Part shown: one piece after another, positions 59,598-64,000 of the stretch
Position numbering within the stretch: position 1 is the stretch's first letter
Layout: every line of letters begins with the position of its first letter
Assembly (NCBI RefSeq): GCF_900112255.1
Contig: NZ_FOLE01000001.1
Coordinates: 848,925-912,924, forward strand
Length of the DNA stretch: 64,000 nucleotides
From: Flexibacter flexilis DSM 6793
Lineage (GTDB): Bacteria > Bacteroidota > Bacteroidia > Cytophagales > Flexibacteraceae
Reading direction: 5' to 3'
Position numbers and translations under genes: made by a program
Notes under the pieces: model-generated
Seen by the model: the letters and a program-made list of their open reading frames with translations, nothing else
Databases searched by the model: none
Told to the model about the DNA's origin: nothing

Positions 59598-62500
59598 GTG
59601 AAAAAACAAATTGACACTATGTCTATGGGGAAAGCTATGTCTTTTTCTAAAAGTCTTTTCGTGCCCTTACGCACCCTGAAAAGATTTAGTACCAAATTAA
59701 CGGTAGTTGCTGCTGTATTATGCGGAATAAATACAGCACAGGCCCAAATTAATACGCAGGTAGCCAACTGCTCTTCTCAAAACCCCTTTGAGAAAATATG
59801 CAATGGCAATTTTGAACAAAGTACAAACTGTTTATCAGGTCTTTCTTTTTGGTCTGCACAAGAATTAAGCCCTGATTATTTTAATTCTTGTGATAATAAT
59901 AACTCTATTCCTATTGATTATAGTCATGGCATTCCTCATAATATGGAGGGATACCAAAAAGATGGTACATTAAACAGTAGCATACAAGGGTATATTGGGC
60001 TAAGATACAGAACAAATCCTATCTATTCAGAAAAAATGGCACAGCAAAGTGATGTGGGATTAATTTCGGGGAAACGATATGTAGCGTCTTTCAAAGCCAA
60101 TTTGTCTGATAATTCCAATCTTGCTCATAGAGGACTACAAATGTCCATTATCAGTGGTGATTTTACGTTCAATCTATCCAATATCACCGCGATAGAAGAT
60201 AAAAATAATTGGATAACCCTTGCAAAAACCTTTACAGTACCAAGTACTTCAATACTTACTCCAACCAAAATCATTTTAGGATTTAATAGCTCTGTAGGGT
60301 CAACGCAAGTAAGTGATGATTATACAGAACAAGCCTACTACTACATTGATGATGTACACTTAATTCAAGTACCAGATGATTTGCCGACATTTGCTTGTTC
60401 TGGAAATACGATTGGAGATAGTTATAATAATGCGAGTCTGCCTAACGACATGACTGTCACTTGGAAACAAGAAGTCAATGGAGTTTCAAGCAATTTGGCA
60501 GCCTATAATAATATGTTGGCCATTACACCAATACCAACCCAAACGACCATTTACAAACGAACAATAAATATACTCGGACAAACATTTATTTCATCTTGTA
60601 CCATATATCCTTATCCGTCCATTTCTGTCTCATCGTCTTCTAATACTTGTGCGACAGATATATTGCTTACAGCCAGTACCAGTACTCCCATACAATCTCC
60701 TTACACAATTCGTTGGTACAAAGTTTTATCTAATGGGAACTTGTCAAGCCAAGGAAGTGGATATACCTATCATCCAATGGCAAGTGGGACATATATCGCT
60801 AAAATACTTCCAGAGCCATCAGTTAGTATGCCCTGTGGAGTTAGCAATCAAGTGACAGTACAAATACAACAACCCCAAACTATTTGGAATATATCAAGTT
60901 CTAATGGCTTAACGCCTTGCTATAATGGCACCAATCCTTTGACCACAATATCCGTTACTAATAGCAATGCTCCTGATGATAACAATTGGATTTGGTATTA
61001 CAATAACGCTATTATACCAGACCAACATACTAAAACACTCACCATAGATTCATATTTGTTGTCACTACAGAACTTCAATTCGTTGTATAGTCGTTATTTT
61101 GTGAGAAGATCTGTAGATTGTACACAGGGCAATTCAATAACACTCGCCCCACCCTCTAATACTGTAACCAAATATGTTTGTAAAGACAATCCCCTAATAT
61201 TAGCGGACTTGCCTTGCTCTGGTAGCGTAAATGCAAACGGCTCATACTTAACTATTTCGGGTGCAATTATGCAGTGGACTGCTACCAACAACCAGGAGGT
61301 TCCACCTAACGGCTGGATAGCTACTATTACACCCAAAGAAAGTGCTGTTTACAAAAGAATTTGGTATGACTTTGACGGTAATATTCTTACTTCTACCACC
61401 TTCAATATTATTGTTCAAAACCCTCAAATCCAACTTACCTCCACTACACTTTGTCAAGGCGGAACAGCAACACTTACCCCAGTTAGTCTTAATAATTTAC
61501 CAATCACTAAAGTGCTTGGATGGAAGTATGAAGGAGATAATATCATGTTTGAAGACGAAGTACCTAGTACTTATACCGCTCATGCTGCAGGTACATACAC
61601 TGTTACTGTTCAATTAGCTGGCAGTTGTACGGCAACTGTTAGTTATACTTTAGCTCCCCAAAACATCACAGGCAATATTCATATTGTAAATGCTAATACA
61701 AACCAAGTGTATGAGGACGATGCGCCTATCGTGATTTGCCCAGACAACCAACTGGCTTTACAAGTTACTTCTGGCTTTCAATTAGATCCAGAAGGATACT
61801 CTTGGGAAACAGAAGACGGCCAAGATGCTCATCCCTATTTTACTACTATCGAAGATGGAGGGACAGCAAGCATTGTTTTTTATTCTTTTGATGGAAATTA
61901 TGCAACAGTTACGATCAAAGTAAAAGTAAAATCAGCACAAGGCTGTGCTGGTGAAATTACGCGCAAAGTAATTGTTTTGGGTAAATGCTGTGTCGAGAAG
62001 GTGGTCGTTTTGGGAGACCCTACCGCCGAATCAACACCATATTACGAAAACTTCCCCGAGAGTCCTTCAAACAAATATCTAGTCGCTGGAAATATTGATT
62101 TGTATCCAGACAACAGTCAAGTCTTCAAGATTCATGAGAAGAAAATCTACGTGAATAGCCGATATCATTACCACGAAGAACCTATACTGGGAGGAACTGT
62201 AGGTGGTTACAAAATTTCAGTGGTAGATGGAAGAATGGGGCTGCTTGACATAAAAGGTTCTACTTTCCAAGCGGCTTGTGAGGCTATGTGGGATGGTATT
62301 TATCTTACCAAAGGAACTTATCTTTCAATGATTGATAGCGAAATTTCGGATAGCTACAATGGGATAGTAGATAACAGTAGCCCTGATATGAGCGGCAGTG
62401 GTGTAACATGTGTAATAGAAAACAGCACGTTCAGAAATAACTACATGAGCGTACAAAGTACGATTACCCCATTCTCTATTACCTCTTCTAATTTCACTTC

Positions 62501-63857
62501 AAATCCAGAAGAGATGAAAGCACCACTGGATATAGAACATAATACAAACATTGATCCAGAAGGTTATTTCTATGCGCATTCGTTTGTTAGGACACAACGA
62601 GAGTTTCCCCAATTTATAGATAATAATATGGACGGAGCAATGTATGGCATCGAAATGCTTAGTGCTTTTGGTGAAATGGTGATTGGAAATACCTCACAAT
62701 ATAGCTTCAATACCTTTAACAACATTTTTGTAGCTGGCGTGTATAATAGCAGACCTAACTACAACACCTTTACCAACACGCTTTCGGTATATGGCAGCCA
62801 ATTTTATTATGCTCCTATCAAATACACTACCCAAAGCCTGACCACTAAAATAGAACGAGGGATTCCAGAAAAAGCCAATTATGGCATTTACTCTAAAGGT
62901 AATACCATTATAAAAATTCAACGAATACCTAACGGTTCTAATAATGCGTTACCGACTTTTAATATTTTCCGTAGTCCTAATGCAGGCCAGCACGATTTAG
63001 AGCATATTGGTATTTATGCGGAAGGCAACCGTGCCGTAACCATAGACGGACAAAACCAATTCCGTAACCTACGCACAGGCATCCAACTCACAGGCAACGG
63101 TGACAACTATAGCATCAAAACCAATGCCTTCTCCGAATGCCAAACCAGCATACACATCAATAAACAGGAAACAAGTCCACTTATTCTTGGATTTACGTGT
63201 AACCAGTTTGCTAAAAAATGGACAGGCCCTCAGACCGCCGTATTATTAGAAGGAAATGCTACAATAAAAAGCTCTCTTGATGTTAATGACTACCAATTAG
63301 GCGATTGTAGCTTCAGTAATAATATCATTACTGGCAATAGCCCACAAGGCAACGAAATCTCTCTGGGGATAGATTTGCCTGCCGCTACCCCTAACAACAT
63401 GATATTTATTAATAACCAAATGGCTAATAAAATAACGTATTATCGTTTTGAAAATGAAAACACATATTCAATACCATCAAATAATATGTATATACTAAAA
63501 TGCTTCCCGCAAATAGATGCCGATATTAATACTTGTATGAGCAGAAATGGCGTATTAGAGCGAGTAGCCGCGCCATCGCGCCCAACTACTTTGCAAAATA
63601 GCCCGAACCCTGCCAGCAGCAGCACCCTCATGAGCTATGAGCTATCGGAAAGCCTCACGCCAGAAGCACTTGCCCAAAACCCTGTGCGCCTACAAATACG
63701 CGACGTAACAGGCAAACTCTGGTACGAGCAAAGCCTTTCGGAAAGCAATGGCAGCTTGGAACTTAACACTGCTCATTGGCCTTCGGGTATTTATTTGGGT
63801 AGCCTACAGCACAACGGTAAAGTGCTGGCCAAACACAAAATCGCCATTCAACAATAA
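59598..63857 (+). CDS. Giant T9SS type A surface protein with beta-helix region, 1419 aa
   Basis: A long signal region (hydrophobic TKLTVVAAVLCGINTAQAQ near residues 33-51), a jelly-roll-type domain (NGNFEQSTNCLSGLSFWSA), several Ig/PKD-like repeats (for example IQLTSTTLCQGGTATLTP), a right-handed beta-helix stretch (about 880-1270, with repeated N-x-F, G-I and FRN steps), and a type A sorting tail (NSPNPASSSTLMSYELSE, then WPSGIYLGSLQHNGK). The start is GTG 59598; ATG 59619 (MSMGKAMSFSK) or the next ATGs are also possible. Exported and cleaved by T9SS; ligand unknown. Confidence 0.85.
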   Translation: MKKQIDTMSMGKAMSFSKSLFVPLRTLKRFSTKLTVVAAVLCGINTAQAQINTQVANCSSQNPFEKICNGNFEQSTNCLSGLSFWSAQELSPDYFNSCDNNNSIPIDYSHGIPHNMEGYQKDGTLNSSIQGYIGLRYRTNPIYSEKMAQQSDVGLISGKRYVASFKANLSDNSNLAHRGLQMSIISGDFTFNLSNITAIEDKNNWITLAKTFTVPSTSILTPTKIILGFNSSVGSTQVSDDYTEQAYYYIDDVHLIQVPDDLPTFACSGNTIGDSYNNASLPNDMTVTWKQEVNGVSSNLAAYNNMLAITPIPTQTTIYKRTINILGQTFISSCTIYPYPSISVSSSSNTCATDILLTASTSTPIQSPYTIRWYKVLSNGNLSSQGSGYTYHPMASGTYIAKILPEPSVSMPCGVSNQVTVQIQQPQTIWNISSSNGLTPCYNGTNPLTTISVTNSNAPDDNNWIWYYNNAIIPDQHTKTLTIDSYLLSLQNFNSLYSRYFVRRSVDCTQGNSITLAPPSNTVTKYVCKDNPLILADLPCSGSVNANGSYLTISGAIMQWTATNNQEVPPNGWIATITPKESAVYKRIWYDFDGNILTSTTFNIIVQNPQIQLTSTTLCQGGTATLTPVSLNNLPITKVLGWKYEGDNIMFEDEVPSTYTAHAAGTYTVTVQLAGSCTATVSYTLAPQNITGNIHIVNANTNQVYEDDAPIVICPDNQLALQVTSGFQLDPEGYSWETEDGQDAHPYFTTIEDGGTASIVFYSFDGNYATVTIKVKVKSAQGCAGEITRKVIVLGKCCVEKVVVLGDPTAESTPYYENFPESPSNKYLVAGNIDLYPDNSQVFKIHEKKIYVNSRYHYHEEPILGGTVGGYKISVVDGRMGLLDIKGSTFQAACEAMWDGIYLTKGTYLSMIDSEISDSYNGIVDNSSPDMSGSGVTCVIENSTFRNNYMSVQSTITPFSITSSNFTSNPEEMKAPLDIEHNTNIDPEGYFYAHSFVRTQREFPQFIDNNMDGAMYGIEMLSAFGEMVIGNTSQYSFNTFNNIFVAGVYNSRPNYNTFTNTLSVYGSQFYYAPIKYTTQSLTTKIERGIPEKANYGIYSKGNTIIKIQRIPNGSNNALPTFNIFRSPNAGQHDLEHIGIYAEGNRAVTIDGQNQFRNLRTGIQLTGNGDNYSIKTNAFSECQTSIHINKQETSPLILGFTCNQFAKKWTGPQTAVLLEGNATIKSSLDVNDYQLGDCSFSNNIITGNSPQGNEISLGIDLPAATPNNMIFINNQMANKITYYRFENENTYSIPSNNMYILKCFPQIDADINTCMSRNGVLERVAAPSRPTTLQNSPNPASSSTLMSYELSESLTPEALAQNPVRLQIRDVTGKLWYEQSLSESNGSLELNTAHWPSGIYLGSLQHNGKVLAKHKIAIQQ

Positions 63858-63871
63858 TAATGTTTTACCTT

Positions 63872-63898
63872 GCCTTCCTTGCCTCAAGCGAGGAAGGC
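63872..63898 (+). terminator. Terminator after the giant T9SS protein gene
   Basis: GCCTTCCTTGC-CTCAA-GCGAGGAAGGC, 11 bp with one T-G pair, then TTTTCC. Confidence 0.85.
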
Positions 63899-63916
63899 TT
63901 TTCCTTTTCTACCCCC

Positions 63917-64000
63917 ATGCAAAAACGCCTTCTTACCTCCCTGCTCCTACTCTTGGGCTACTTACTACCCGCCCAAAACATCGAATGGGTAAAACCCATC
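63917..64000 (+). CDS. Start of an exported protein (cut by window edge)
   Basis: 28 codons from ATG 63917: MQKRLLTSLLLLLGYLLPAQ (20 residues), a clear signal peptide, then NIEWVKPI. It follows the giant T9SS gene after a terminator. Nothing can be said about its domains. Confidence 0.7.
   Translation, partial: MQKRLLTSLLLLLGYLLPAQNIEWVKPI

Overview
The window looks like a chromosomal segment of a gliding Bacteroidota, most likely a Cytophagales (Flexibacter/Cytophaga-type) bacterium. The evidence is: type IX secretion (T9SS) sorting tails of both type A and type B, a PorP/SprF-type outer-membrane protein, a str operon of the form rpsL-rpsG-fusA-rpsJ, a RicT/PSP1 protein with a long Arg/Asn tail, DUF6428 and DUF1015 proteins, and many Bacteroidota promoters (TTG at -33, TAnnTTTG at -7). 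No Shine-Dalgarno-like leaders stand out. Core regions have moderate GC; the 36.7-45.4 kb island is visibly AT-richer.

Layout. 0-16 kb: a mixed set that includes asd (cut by the window edge), a GNAT acetyltransferase, a TPR protein, a secreted phosphodiester-glycosidase, two paralogous T9SS cargo proteins with almost identical tails, an omega-amidase, RicT, membrane and secreted proteins, a DUF4442 thioesterase, an EEP-family hydrolase and a eukaryote-type glycogen branching enzyme. 16.4-20.6 kb: two identical tRNA-Thr genes, then the str operon. 20.6-34.7 kb: housekeeping genes, namely menD, a DUF1573 protein, an RluA-type pseudouridine synthase, a rhodanese-OsmC-thioredoxin redox cluster, a Nudix CoA hydrolase, a YvlD/holin-like protein, an NSS transporter, a DUF1015 protein, the gluconeogenic pair pckA-fbp, an XRE regulator, and a PLP gamma-lyase divergent from an Lrp/AsnC regulator. 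35.4-36.6 kb: REP-like hairpins, then arsR and a DUF6428 gene.

36.7-45.4 kb is the accessory centre of the window. Eight small cassettes, all on the minus strand, each hold an unrelated toxin C-terminal domain followed at once by its presumed immunity gene. Seven of the eight toxin genes carry the same short pre-toxin peptide (MPTKKIGVVARAVGKRLG or a close variant). In six of these the peptide sits just after a stop codon and a long terminator hairpin, and the hairpin plus a few flanking bases match the 3' end of the DUF6428 gene. The island also holds fossils of a displaced immunity gene, a frameshifted HNH toxin, a chimeric toxin, a truncated XRE gene and REP hairpins. I read it as a tandemly expanded store of orphan polymorphic-toxin tips and immunity genes that uses the shared peptide as a recombination handle; no full-length delivery protein lies in the window.

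45.4-64 kb: a coiled-coil membrane protein, a GT4 glycosyltransferase, rnhB, a 1329-residue HAMP-GAF-PAS sensor with four exact-register 510-bp PAS repeats and no visible output domain, then surface genes: a type B T9SS adhesin, a PorP/SprF-TSP3-OmpA fusion, a secreted TPR protein, a 1419-residue type A T9SS protein, and the start of another exported protein at the window edge.
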